Part shown: positions 56,548 to 64,000 of the stretch, piece by piece
Layout: every line of letters begins with the position of its first letter
How positions within the stretch are numbered: the stretch's first letter is position 1
NCBI RefSeq assembly: GCF_003063545.1
Contig: NZ_NESD01000001.1
Location: 372,001 to 436,000, forward strand
Reading direction: 5' to 3'
Source: Limnohabitans sp. Jir61
Lineage (GTDB): Bacteria; Pseudomonadota; Gammaproteobacteria; Burkholderiales; Burkholderiaceae_C
DNA: 64,000 bases
The notes under the pieces: generated by a model
The model's input: only the letters and a program-made list of their open reading frames with translations
What the model was told of the DNA's origin: nothing
Database searches by the model: none
Program-made: the position numbers and the translations under genes

Positions 56548-57300
56548 TCAGCGCACCGTCTCTTGCATCTTCTTCAAGGTGCTGCTCGGGCCTTTGGCCG
56601 CGCCGGTATCGGTGGGCTGGAATGCCAACACAAAGCGCAGCTCGACGCGGCGGTTTTGTGTGTCGTTGTCTTTGCTGTTGGGGCGCTCGTCCGCATACGA
56701 GCTGATGCCAAACACCGGCTGCTCGCGCTCGTTGCGGTAGCTTTGCATGCCTTCAGAACCCAGCACTTTGTAAACCGCGCGTGCGCGGTCAAGGCCCAAA
56801 TGCCAGTTGTTGTAGTCGCCACGGTGCAGGGGCACAGAGTCGGTGTGGCCTTCAATCAGGATGGTTTCAATCTCCACCTGTTGCGGGTTGGGCGGGCAGT
56901 CGTCTGGCAGGCGGCGGCGTTGTGAATAGATATAGCAAGGCAACACTTGCTGCAGTTGCTCTGCCGATTGACGCAGCGTGCGCACGCCCAAGGTTTCTAG
57001 CTCGGCGCTGCCGCGTGCAAACAAGGTGTCGGCTGGCAAGCTGATGACGCCCGACACTTGGTTGATCGTCACCGGCACACCTGCGTTTTGCAGCTTGGTT
57101 CCGATGGTGTGCACCACGGTGGCCAGTGGGTCGGCAGGGGGCTCGGGTGGTTGCTCTGGCTTGCGCGAGAGCAGCACCATCACCATCACGATGAAGATGA
57201 ACAGCAGGCCAATCATCAAGTCACTGGCCGAAGCCATGTAACCCGACTCTTCCACCTGCTCGTTGGTGGCTGCGGTGTTGCGGCGTGTTTTGATGAACAT
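56548..57300 (-). CDS. zorB: MotB/OmpA-like motor protein, ZorB candidate
   Basis: A 250-residue inner-membrane protein with one helix (residues about 28-44) preceded by Asp27 in SASDLMIG, equivalent to the proton-binding Asp of MotB. A periplasmic OmpA-like peptidoglycan-binding domain follows (EGHTDSVPL, RARAVYKVLG, NRRVELRF). In Zorya, ZorB dimers sit in a ZorA pentamer as a proton-driven stator. It is flanked by a MotA-like gene 25 bp upstream and the ZorC-like gene downstream, so a Zorya role is favoured over flagella or Tol. Confidence 0.82.
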   Translation of the reverse strand: MFIKTRRNTAATNEQVEESGYMASASDLMIGLLFIFIVMVMVLLSRKPEQPPEPPADPLATVVHTIGTKLQNAGVPVTINQVSGVISLPADTLFARGSAELETLGVRTLRQSAEQLQQVLPCYIYSQRRRLPDDCPPNPQQVEIETILIEGHTDSVPLHRGDYNNWHLGLDRARAVYKVLGSEGMQSYRNEREQPVFGISSYADERPNSKDNDTQNRRVELRFVLAFQPTDTGAAKGPSSTLKKMQETVR

Positions 57301-57325
57301 GATTGACGCGTTTAACTTTTAGGCT

Positions 57326-58876
57326 TTAAGCCTTGGGTGGCAAAGCGTCGATGAACTCGTCCAACACTTCTTCCAGGTTGGTGATGCTGCCGCTCAGCTG
57401 GTTTACCGCGCTGGCCAAGTGCTGGTCCATCTTGGTGTGCAGGTCAGAAATCTGAGTGCTGTAGCCCGACACACCTTTGGTCAGTGCATCCACTGTGCCG
57501 GTGAGTGCTTTTTGTGCGTCTTGCAAATGCGTTCTCACATGGCCCAGCGCTTCTTCGGCAGACACCGCGCTTTGTTTGAGCGTGTCCACGGTTTGGCCCA
57601 AGGCTTGGTTCATCGGAATCAAGGCTTCTTTAAAGTCAGTGGCCGCAGCACGCTGCAAGCCCACCGCGCCTTCGATGGCGTTGGCGCTGTCTTTGAACTT
57701 CTCAGCCGTTTGGTCAATGCGCTCGACCGTGCCTTGCAAGCCCGACATTGCCCCTTGCACCGTTTGCACGGTTTGGCCCAAGTTGCCCAGCAAGCTTTCG
57801 AGTTGTTGCGTGCCGGTTTTGCCCATCGCGCTGGCGCGTGCCAACGATGCATCCAGCTCGGTGATGGTGGTGCGGGTGTTTTGAATGGTTTGCGCCAAAG
57901 TGCCCACTGCATCGCCAAACGAAGCGAGGCCGGTTGAGATGCCTTGGGTCAAGGTCTCGCCAGCTTTGCTCAGCTCGACCGCCGCTTGGCTACCAGCATT
58001 GCCAAAGCTTTGGCTCGAAGTTTGAATGCTGTCGGCCAGTTGGGCCAGCTTGTCAAACGCGGGCTGCATATTGCGTGAGAGGGCGTCACCAATCGCGTTG
58101 GCAAAGTCGCCCTCAAAGCGGCGCAGTTGGCTGACCTGTGAACGGTTCTCGTCCAAGATGTCTTGGAACAAAGCCAGCTGCATGCGCACGCTGGCTTCGG
58201 CTGCGTTGTCGGGCACTTTGCTGCGCAACGTGTGGCACAGCGTGTCGATGCTGGACTGCAAGTTTTCCAGCGCTACTTTAGCGCGCCAGTTCCACACCAG
58301 CGAACACAACAAGCCTGCGATAGAGGTGATGAACTTACCGCCTGCCGTGGCAATGAGGGACTGCAACGCTTGGTCTTGCTGACGTGCCGACACATCCAGC
58401 GCATTGAGCGCCAAGCCCGCTTGTTGCAAGGCCACCGCCAAGAAGATGAAGGTACACATCAAACCAAAGCCAATCAGCAAATTGGGCATGGTCTCGAACA
58501 AGGCCAAGTTCATGCGGCCACCGAGCACGCTGCGCACCGTCCAAGTGTCGGCATGGCTGCGAAAGCTATAACTGCTGCGTGGGCCTTGGCTCACACCGTG
58601 TTGCGTGGGCAGGTCAATCAGGCCCGCCTCGGTTTCGCGCAACAAAAACTTCAGCTCGTCGTCAGTGGTTTTGGTCTCGGCCAAAGCCAGCGCTTCGCGG
58701 CTGCTGCCCTTGTGTGCGCCAAGGCGGGCATCGAGCCCCACCACCTCGGCACGCACGCGGCGAATGCGCGAAGCCCACACGCCGAAGCTGATGAGCGAGA
58801 ACACAAAAATCACGGCCGCGATGGCCAGTGGCACAGCCAACTGTTCGAGTTGGGCGAGGTATTGATTCGTAGGCAT
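57326..58876 (-). CDS. zorA: MotA/ExbB-like protein with long tail, ZorA candidate
   Basis: A 516-residue membrane protein. Helix 1 is at about 14-36, and two MotA/TolQ-like helices are at about 131-152 (PNLLIGFGLMCTFIFLAVAL) and 174-196. A roughly 320-residue cytoplasmic tail of Gln/Ala/Thr-rich helices follows, with heptad-like repeats. The long intracellular tail is the hallmark of ZorA and separates it from MotA, ExbB and TolQ. It starts 57 bp after the recD stop on the same strand. Confidence 0.83.
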   Translation of the reverse strand: MPTNQYLAQLEQLAVPLAIAAVIFVFSLISFGVWASRIRRVRAEVVGLDARLGAHKGSSREALALAETKTTDDELKFLLRETEAGLIDLPTQHGVSQGPRSSYSFRSHADTWTVRSVLGGRMNLALFETMPNLLIGFGLMCTFIFLAVALQQAGLALNALDVSARQQDQALQSLIATAGGKFITSIAGLLCSLVWNWRAKVALENLQSSIDTLCHTLRSKVPDNAAEASVRMQLALFQDILDENRSQVSQLRRFEGDFANAIGDALSRNMQPAFDKLAQLADSIQTSSQSFGNAGSQAAVELSKAGETLTQGISTGLASFGDAVGTLAQTIQNTRTTITELDASLARASAMGKTGTQQLESLLGNLGQTVQTVQGAMSGLQGTVERIDQTAEKFKDSANAIEGAVGLQRAAATDFKEALIPMNQALGQTVDTLKQSAVSAEEALGHVRTHLQDAQKALTGTVDALTKGVSGYSTQISDLHTKMDQHLASAVNQLSGSITNLEEVLDEFIDALPPKA

Positions 58877-58933
58877 GCCTCTATTGTGAACAAGTCTGAG
58901 GCACTACTTGCCAAGTGCGATGCAAGCTGTTGT

Positions 58934-60757
58934 TCAGTCGCCCAAACCACCGCTGCGCAATACGCGCCGCGCACAGCCATTCCACAACACACCCAGCTGC
59001 GGGGCCCACAGCGTGAGGCGCTTCTTGGCCCGCGTGAGGCCGGTGTACACCAGCTCGCGGGTGAGCACGGGTGACTCTTGTGCGGGAATCACCAGCAGTA
59101 CATGCGCAAACTCCGAGCCCTGCGATTTGTGCACCGTCATGGCAAACACAGTCTCAACACTGTCAAGGCGCGATGGCATGACCCAACGCACGCCGCCATC
59201 CACGGCAGGGAATGCCACGCGCAGCACACCATCGGGGCCGGGTAGGCACAGGCCAATGTCGCCGTTCATCAGATCCAACGCGTAGTCGTTGCGCGTGACC
59301 ATCACAGGGCGGCCTGCGTACCAAGCGCTTTGGCCCAAGCCCAGCGCGTGTTCGACCTGTGTGTTGAGCTGCGTCACACCCAGCGGGCCTTCGCGTACCG
59401 CGCACAACACGCAAAACTCGGTGAAGGCTTTCAGCAATGCCACAGCTTGTGCATCGCTGCACTGCGCAGCTGGCGCTGTTTTGCTGGGGCGATGTGCATC
59501 CAGCAAGGCCAGCCAGTTGCGCCAACCGTAGCGCAGGCCCACGGCCAGCTTGGGGTCGCTGGCGCTGGTCAGTTGCAGGCGGGTCACGTCGGGTTCTGCG
59601 GCATCACCCTCAATGGTTTGTTGCAAAGGCAACGTGGCCAGCCAATCGGGCGCGGCATTCCACAGCGCTTTGAGGGCGGGTGTGTTGTCGGCCACATCCG
59701 CGTTCACGGTGCGCGCCCATTGGCCAATGCCACTCTTGGCATCAAAACGGTGGCTGTGAATGAGCGTGACGGTTTGAGCTTTCAGCAAACTGCCCGTGCA
59801 CAACTGCGACATGACAGCACCGGCTTCCACCGACGCCAACTGGTCTTTGTCGCCCAGCAAGATCAAGCGTGCCGTAGACGGCACGGCTTGCAGCAAACGG
59901 GCCATCATTTCTAGGTCAATCATCGACGCTTCGTCGACCACCACCACATCGGTAGCCAGCTGGTGCACCTGTGCTGCTTTGCTATTGGTTTGCAACAAGC
60001 GGTGCAGTGTTTGCGCTTGGGTGGGGATGCGCGTTTGCACATCGGCAGGCATTTTGGTGAGCGCGTTGCTGATGGACTCTGTCAAACGCGCCGCCGCTTT
60101 GCCCGTGGGCGCGGCGAGGTGAATTTGCAATTCGTTTGCTGCCGTACCCACCAAGAGCGACAGAAGCTTCACCACCGTGGTGGTCTTGCCCGTGCCGGGC
60201 CCACCGGTGATGAGTGTGATGCGGTTTTGTGCGGCCACTTCGCAAGCCAAACGTTGCATGTCGGGCTCGCCATCGCTGGCTGGTGTGAACAACGCATCCA
60301 AACGTTGTTGCAAATCTGCAGGCACGTCGCAAGGCAGTGCCAAACGCTGCGCGATGTTTTGACGGATGTTTTGCTCCGCTGTCCAAGCGCGGCGCAAATA
60401 CAAGCGCGCGCCTTTTGATGCATCACCTTTGTCATCTGTCAGCACCAAGGGGCTGGCGTCGCCCTGCGTCCAAGGCAAGGTGCTGGCGGCTTGATTCAGG
60501 TCTGCGGGAAGGGCAGCGGTTTGTTCGTCACTCCACCCCAGCAACGCCGTGGCTTGGGTCTGCAAAGTGGCCAAGTCAAGGCAAGCATGGCCGCGTCCCC
60601 ATTGGTGGCTGGTGAGGGCTGCTAGCCACAGGTGGCGTGGGTCATCGCTGGGTTGCTTGCTGTGCAGCAAGTTGGCCAAGGCTGTGTCTAAGCCGGTCAG
60701 CGGCGTGGCGTGCGCTTGTCCCCAAGGTTGTTTCAGCAGGTCTTTGAGCATGGTCAT
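58934..60757 (-). CDS. recD: Exodeoxyribonuclease V subunit alpha (RecD)
   Basis: RecD is the 5'-3' helicase of RecBCD, which processes double-strand ends and degrades foreign linear DNA. The 607-residue SF1B helicase has Walker A GGPGTGKTTT near residue 185, Walker B VVVDEASMID, the GDKDQLASVEAG motif, and motif V/VI TVHKSQGSEF near 535. It overlaps the recB stop by four bases (ATGA). The next gene downstream is the zorA-like gene. Confidence 0.96.
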   Translation of the reverse strand: MTMLKDLLKQPWGQAHATPLTGLDTALANLLHSKQPSDDPRHLWLAALTSHQWGRGHACLDLATLQTQATALLGWSDEQTAALPADLNQAASTLPWTQGDASPLVLTDDKGDASKGARLYLRRAWTAEQNIRQNIAQRLALPCDVPADLQQRLDALFTPASDGEPDMQRLACEVAAQNRITLITGGPGTGKTTTVVKLLSLLVGTAANELQIHLAAPTGKAAARLTESISNALTKMPADVQTRIPTQAQTLHRLLQTNSKAAQVHQLATDVVVVDEASMIDLEMMARLLQAVPSTARLILLGDKDQLASVEAGAVMSQLCTGSLLKAQTVTLIHSHRFDAKSGIGQWARTVNADVADNTPALKALWNAAPDWLATLPLQQTIEGDAAEPDVTRLQLTSASDPKLAVGLRYGWRNWLALLDAHRPSKTAPAAQCSDAQAVALLKAFTEFCVLCAVREGPLGVTQLNTQVEHALGLGQSAWYAGRPVMVTRNDYALDLMNGDIGLCLPGPDGVLRVAFPAVDGGVRWVMPSRLDSVETVFAMTVHKSQGSEFAHVLLVIPAQESPVLTRELVYTGLTRAKKRLTLWAPQLGVLWNGCARRVLRSGGLGD

Positions 60758-63700
60758 GCGGAGCCTTTCTCAAACAACGCATCCAACGCTTCAATCAGCG
60801 CCTGCGGTGGGCGCTGCAAATGCACACCCGCACCTTCTGCGTGAATACCGCGCAAGAACATGTACACCGCGCCGCCCATGTGTTGGGCGTAGTCGTAGCC
60901 GGGTAGGCGCACTTTGAGCAAGCGGTGCAGCGCCAAGGTGTACAACACGTATTGCACCTCGTAGCGTTTGTGCAGCACCGCATCTTGCAAGGTGGCGCTG
61001 TCGTAGCTAGGCAGTTTGTTCGACTTGTAGTCCACCACCCAATAGCGACCATCGTGTTGCAACACCAAGTCCATCGAGCCGGTGAGCATGCCTTGCATCA
61101 CACGCGCTTGCAGAGCAGGGCGTGGTGTGCCTTCAAACACATGGCTTTGAATGAGTTGGTCCAGCGCGGTGGCGCTGACGTGGCTCACTTCTAAGTTGAA
61201 CTCCATCTCGGGCCACATGTGCTCGGTGCTCAGGTTACGCAATGTCAAAGGTGTAGCGTTGAGTTCGTGCAAAGGCAGCGGCGTTTGCACCACGGCTTGC
61301 AGCCACGGTTCTAGTTGAGCGCGCGGTGCGTCGTCCAGTTGCAACCAGCTGGCTTTGCGTTCTAGCAAATTGGCCCACGCTTGCTTGGCCCAATCGGGCG
61401 CGTTGTCATTCGCCACAGGCCAATTGTTTTGCGACAGCCATTCCAACAAATCGTGCAGCAGCGTGCCGTAGCGCGCACCCGCGGGGAAGCTTTGCCATGC
61501 GCTGATGCTCTCGGGCTCTGGCGTAGGGGCGGCTGCAGCCACTGCATAGGGCTGAGCATCCAAGCTTGCGTCTGTGATGGCATCGGCCACCGCTTCGTCG
61601 CGTTTCGATTCCGACACCAGCCCACGCGTGATGGCGCTAAAGCTGGCCGTCCACCACAGGCTGTGGTGGGTGCGTGTGGGGGTCAGGGCATCTTTGGGTG
61701 CGCTGATGGCAGCGGGGGCTTGGTAGCGAATGCCTTGCAGCGCTGGCAAGTCGGCCACTTGGATGTGGTTACACGTGCCCCACAAGGCGTGCAGCTGGTT
61801 AGATAAATCGCCGCGCTCTTTGCGCATCAGCAATTGCGACAAGGCACTCAGCTTTAGATCACTCTTGGTAGTGGCCCTGCTCAAATCATTTTTGGTTTCG
61901 GCCACGCCCATCCACAAGCCACGTTGCGCACGGGTGAGGGCCACGTACAGCAGGCGCATGTCTTCTTCCACCGAGGTGGCGGTTGGGTCGCTGTCGTCCT
62001 CGCCTTCGTCGTCTTGTGCGAAGTTGGTCTTGGCTTTTTTCTCCACCGCAAACGAGCCTGCAAACGGCACAAACACCAACGGGTATTGCAAGCCCTTGCT
62101 CTTGTGATACGTGATGACTTTCACGCACAAGGCATCGGTTTCTAAGCGTGCTTGCTGTGCATCGCTGTCGTGGTGTTGGCTTTGAATTTGTTCGCCCAGG
62201 TGGCGCACCAGCGCGTGCTCGCCTTGCAGACTTTGTTCGGCGTGTTGCAGCAACTCGCCTAAGTGCAGCAGGTTACTCAAGCGGCGTTCACCATCGGGCT
62301 GCGCCAACATGCGCTGCGCTACGTGTTGGCTGTGCAGCCACTGGTGCAGCATGGGCAGCACGCCGTGTTGTTGCCACAGGCCATGCCATTGGTGGAACTG
62401 TTCTAGCAGTTGCTCCCACTGCGCCTCGTCTTGCGTGGTGGCCAGCACCTCGTGCAAGTCCAGTGCCCATAGACGGCTGCCTACTGCAGCACGCACCCAG
62501 CCTGTTTGGCGGGGCGAAGCCACCGCACGCAACAAGCGCCACAAGTCTGTGGCCTCGGTCGATTGGTACACGCTGGTGTGGTCCGACAAATACACACTAG
62601 GTATGAGTCGCGCACGCAGGCCGTGACGCACCGCATCGGCTTGCTTTTGGCTACGCACCAGCACGGCCATATCGCCGGGGGTGGCTGCACCTTTGTTCAG
62701 CAGGTCTGCCATTTGGTCGGCAAACACTTGTGCTGTGTGGTTCAAGTAGCTGGTGCTGCTCACTACTTCGCTATCACCTTGCGGGTGCATTTGCCACACG
62801 GTGAAGGGTGGGCACTCTTCGCCGTTCACCACCAGCGCAGGCTCTTTGCCTTGGGCTGACACTTCCACAAACTCAATCTCGCCTTGTGTCGATGCAAATG
62901 GTTGCTCGGTTTGCATGAACACATGGTTCACCGCTTGCACCAAGCCCACGCTGGAGCGGTGGTTGCCGGTGAGGGTGTGCAGCGCGTCGGTATTTGTGGC
63001 TTGTGCGTCGTTGCGCGCTTGCAAGTATGTGCCCAAGTCTGCGCCACGGAAGCTGTAGATGGCTTGCTTGGGGTCGCCAATCATCACCAGCGCGTTGGCT
63101 TCGTTGCAGGCGTCTGGCGCATAGATTCGGTTGAGCGTACCGTACTGCCAAGGGTCGGTGTCTTGAAACTCGTCCACCAAAGCCACGGGGTATTGCTGGC
63201 GAATGGCGGTGGCCAATCGGCCATCGTCGGCCATCACCGCGTGATGCAGGTTTTGCAACAGGTCCGAAAAATCAAACGCGGCGCGTTGTGTCTTGGCAGC
63301 TTTGTAGGCTTCGCCCACTGCGTGTGCTGCGTGCAGGGCAATGTGTTTGTCAGTGCTTGGCTTGGCGCTAAATAAATCAACATAGTTTTGCATCGCTGCA
63401 AAGAAAGCAAATCCTTCAGCCTCGGTCCAGCCTTTGTCTTGCAGGGCTTGGGTGGTGAAGCGCTCCAGCGCTTTGAATTCTTCTTTGCTGACTTGTGCCT
63501 TCGCGCTTTGCGTGGCCCACGCTTGCAGCGCTTTGAGCCAGTTGGCAAAGTAGTCGGCACGCAAGCCTTTGATCTTTTTCTGCGCGCCCGCTTCTTGCAG
63601 TGCTTGCAACACTGCATCACTCCATGCCTCACGCGCAGCTTGTACCGCAGCTTCCACCTGTGCTTGCCACCCCATGTGCGTGTCAATGGCTTGTGTGGGT

Positions 63701-64000
63701 GTGATGTCGGGTGCAACCACTTCGCGTGGTTTGCGCTCTTGTTCCTTCCACATCTCGCTCAAGGTTTTCAGCAGCTTGGCTGGGTCTTGGCCGATGAGGG
63801 GTGTGATGTGTTGCAGCGTGTCGCCGCTGAGTGGGTAAAACCATTCGCGCCAATAGTCTTGCACCAGCGTGAGTTTGAGTTGGTCGGCGTTCTCAAGCCG
63901 CGTTTGCTCAAACAGGTTGTGGCTCTCTAGCGCGTGCTGCGTGAGCATGCGGCGTGACCAACCATGAATGGTGTAGATGGCCGCATCGTCCATCCACTCG
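60754..64000 (-). CDS. recB: Exodeoxyribonuclease V subunit beta (RecB), 5'-truncated by window edge
   Basis: RecB is the 3'-5' helicase/nuclease of RecBCD. The visible part begins near IYTIHGWSRRML (helicase motif Ia) and the reading frame stays open to the window edge, so Walker A and the true start lie outside. Helicase motifs VDEFQDTDPWQY and GDPKQAIYSFRGAD, and later YHKSKGLQYPLV, are intact. The C-terminal nuclease carries SMDLVL and VVDYKSNKL, the D-(x)-DYK catalytic set. RecC, expected upstream, is not in view. Confidence 0.96.
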   Translation of the reverse strand, partial: EWMDDAAIYTIHGWSRRMLTQHALESHNLFEQTRLENADQLKLTLVQDYWREWFYPLSGDTLQHITPLIGQDPAKLLKTLSEMWKEQERKPREVVAPDITPTQAIDTHMGWQAQVEAAVQAAREAWSDAVLQALQEAGAQKKIKGLRADYFANWLKALQAWATQSAKAQVSKEEFKALERFTTQALQDKGWTEAEGFAFFAAMQNYVDLFSAKPSTDKHIALHAAHAVGEAYKAAKTQRAAFDFSDLLQNLHHAVMADDGRLATAIRQQYPVALVDEFQDTDPWQYGTLNRIYAPDACNEANALVMIGDPKQAIYSFRGADLGTYLQARNDAQATNTDALHTLTGNHRSSVGLVQAVNHVFMQTEQPFASTQGEIEFVEVSAQGKEPALVVNGEECPPFTVWQMHPQGDSEVVSSTSYLNHTAQVFADQMADLLNKGAATPGDMAVLVRSQKQADAVRHGLRARLIPSVYLSDHTSVYQSTEATDLWRLLRAVASPRQTGWVRAAVGSRLWALDLHEVLATTQDEAQWEQLLEQFHQWHGLWQQHGVLPMLHQWLHSQHVAQRMLAQPDGERRLSNLLHLGELLQHAEQSLQGEHALVRHLGEQIQSQHHDSDAQQARLETDALCVKVITYHKSKGLQYPLVFVPFAGSFAVEKKAKTNFAQDDEGEDDSDPTATSVEEDMRLLYVALTRAQRGLWMGVAETKNDLSRATTKSDLKLSALSQLLMRKERGDLSNQLHALWGTCNHIQVADLPALQGIRYQAPAAISAPKDALTPTRTHHSLWWTASFSAITRGLVSESKRDEAVADAITDASLDAQPYAVAAAAPTPEPESISAWQSFPAGARYGTLLHDLLEWLSQNNWPVANDNAPDWAKQAWANLLERKASWLQLDDAPRAQLEPWLQAVVQTPLPLHELNATPLTLRNLSTEHMWPEMEFNLEVSHVSATALDQLIQSHVFEGTPRPALQARVMQGMLTGSMDLVLQHDGRYWVVDYKSNKLPSYDSATLQDAVLHKRYEVQYVLYTLALHRLLKVRLPGYDYAQHMGGAVYMFLRGIHAEGAGVHLQRPPQALIEALDALFEKGSA

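Noticed and set aside
58163..59074. A 303-codon plus-strand frame across zorA and the recD end
   Set aside because: It runs antisense through two well supported genes and shows no recognisable domain.

Overview
The window is a chromosomal segment of a betaproteobacterium, most likely a Comamonadaceae (Limnohabitans/Rhodoferax-like). The basis is the gene order (plsX-fabHDG-acpP-fabF, mucD-lepA-lepB-rnc-era-recO-pdxJ-acpS-nagZ, asd-fimV-truA-trpFBA-accD, leuCDB), five Bug-type (TctC-like) periplasmic binding proteins, which are characteristic of Burkholderiales, and a GC-rich hairpin repeat of a kind I recall from this family. No rRNA, tRNA, CRISPR array or transposase was recognised.

Layout. 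1-5.9 kb: fatty-acid synthesis operon and a small membrane protein. 5.9-15.5 kb: envelope protease MucD, then a dense translation, processing and repair run (lepA, lepB, rnc, era, recO, pdxJ, acpS, nagZ). The mucD-lepA gap holds an AT-rich stretch, a perfect palindrome, a phased array of DnaA-box-like nonamers and a strong terminator. 15.5-17.1 kb: small proteins and a Bug protein. 17.1-20.9 kb: lysS, an AT-rich foreign-looking gene with a possible PD-(D/E)XK nuclease fold, and a DMT exporter. 20.9-31.9 kb (minus strand): accD, trpA, trpB, trpF, truA, fimV, asd, leuB, leuD, leuC.

32.0-45.0 kb is catabolic: a carbohydrate-type porin, a LysR regulator, a plus-strand operon (class III CoA-transferase, HMG-CoA-lyase-like enzyme, VOC protein, Bug protein) and a convergent eight-gene minus-strand operon (Bug, exported amidohydrolase, intradiol ring-cleavage dioxygenase, SDR, BKACE, quinone-oxidoreductase-like enzyme, cupin, Bug). 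The second operon looks like a complete uptake-to-cleavage module for an unidentified aromatic or oxo-acid substrate, possibly ending in a BKACE step instead of the usual 3-oxoadipate CoA-transferase and thiolase.

45.1-53 kb: a TonB-ExbB-ExbD-ExbD energy-transduction operon, a bactofilin divergent from a ParA-like ATPase, an orphan FlaG-like protein, a Bug/ATP-grasp pair, and two divergent paralogous low-complexity proteins that share a promoter region with repeated motifs. 53-55 kb: acetyl-CoA synthetase.

55.1-64 kb is the most striking part. One minus-strand gene run holds recB (5' end outside the window), recD, a MotA-like protein with a long helical tail (ZorA-like), a MotB/OmpA-like protein (ZorB-like) and an EH-signature-like protein (ZorC-like). 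This resembles the Zorya anti-phage core, but with no ZorD, ZorE or other effector beside it in the window. Its position directly behind recB-recD suggests that the membrane motor module may work with RecBCD as its DNA-processing partner.
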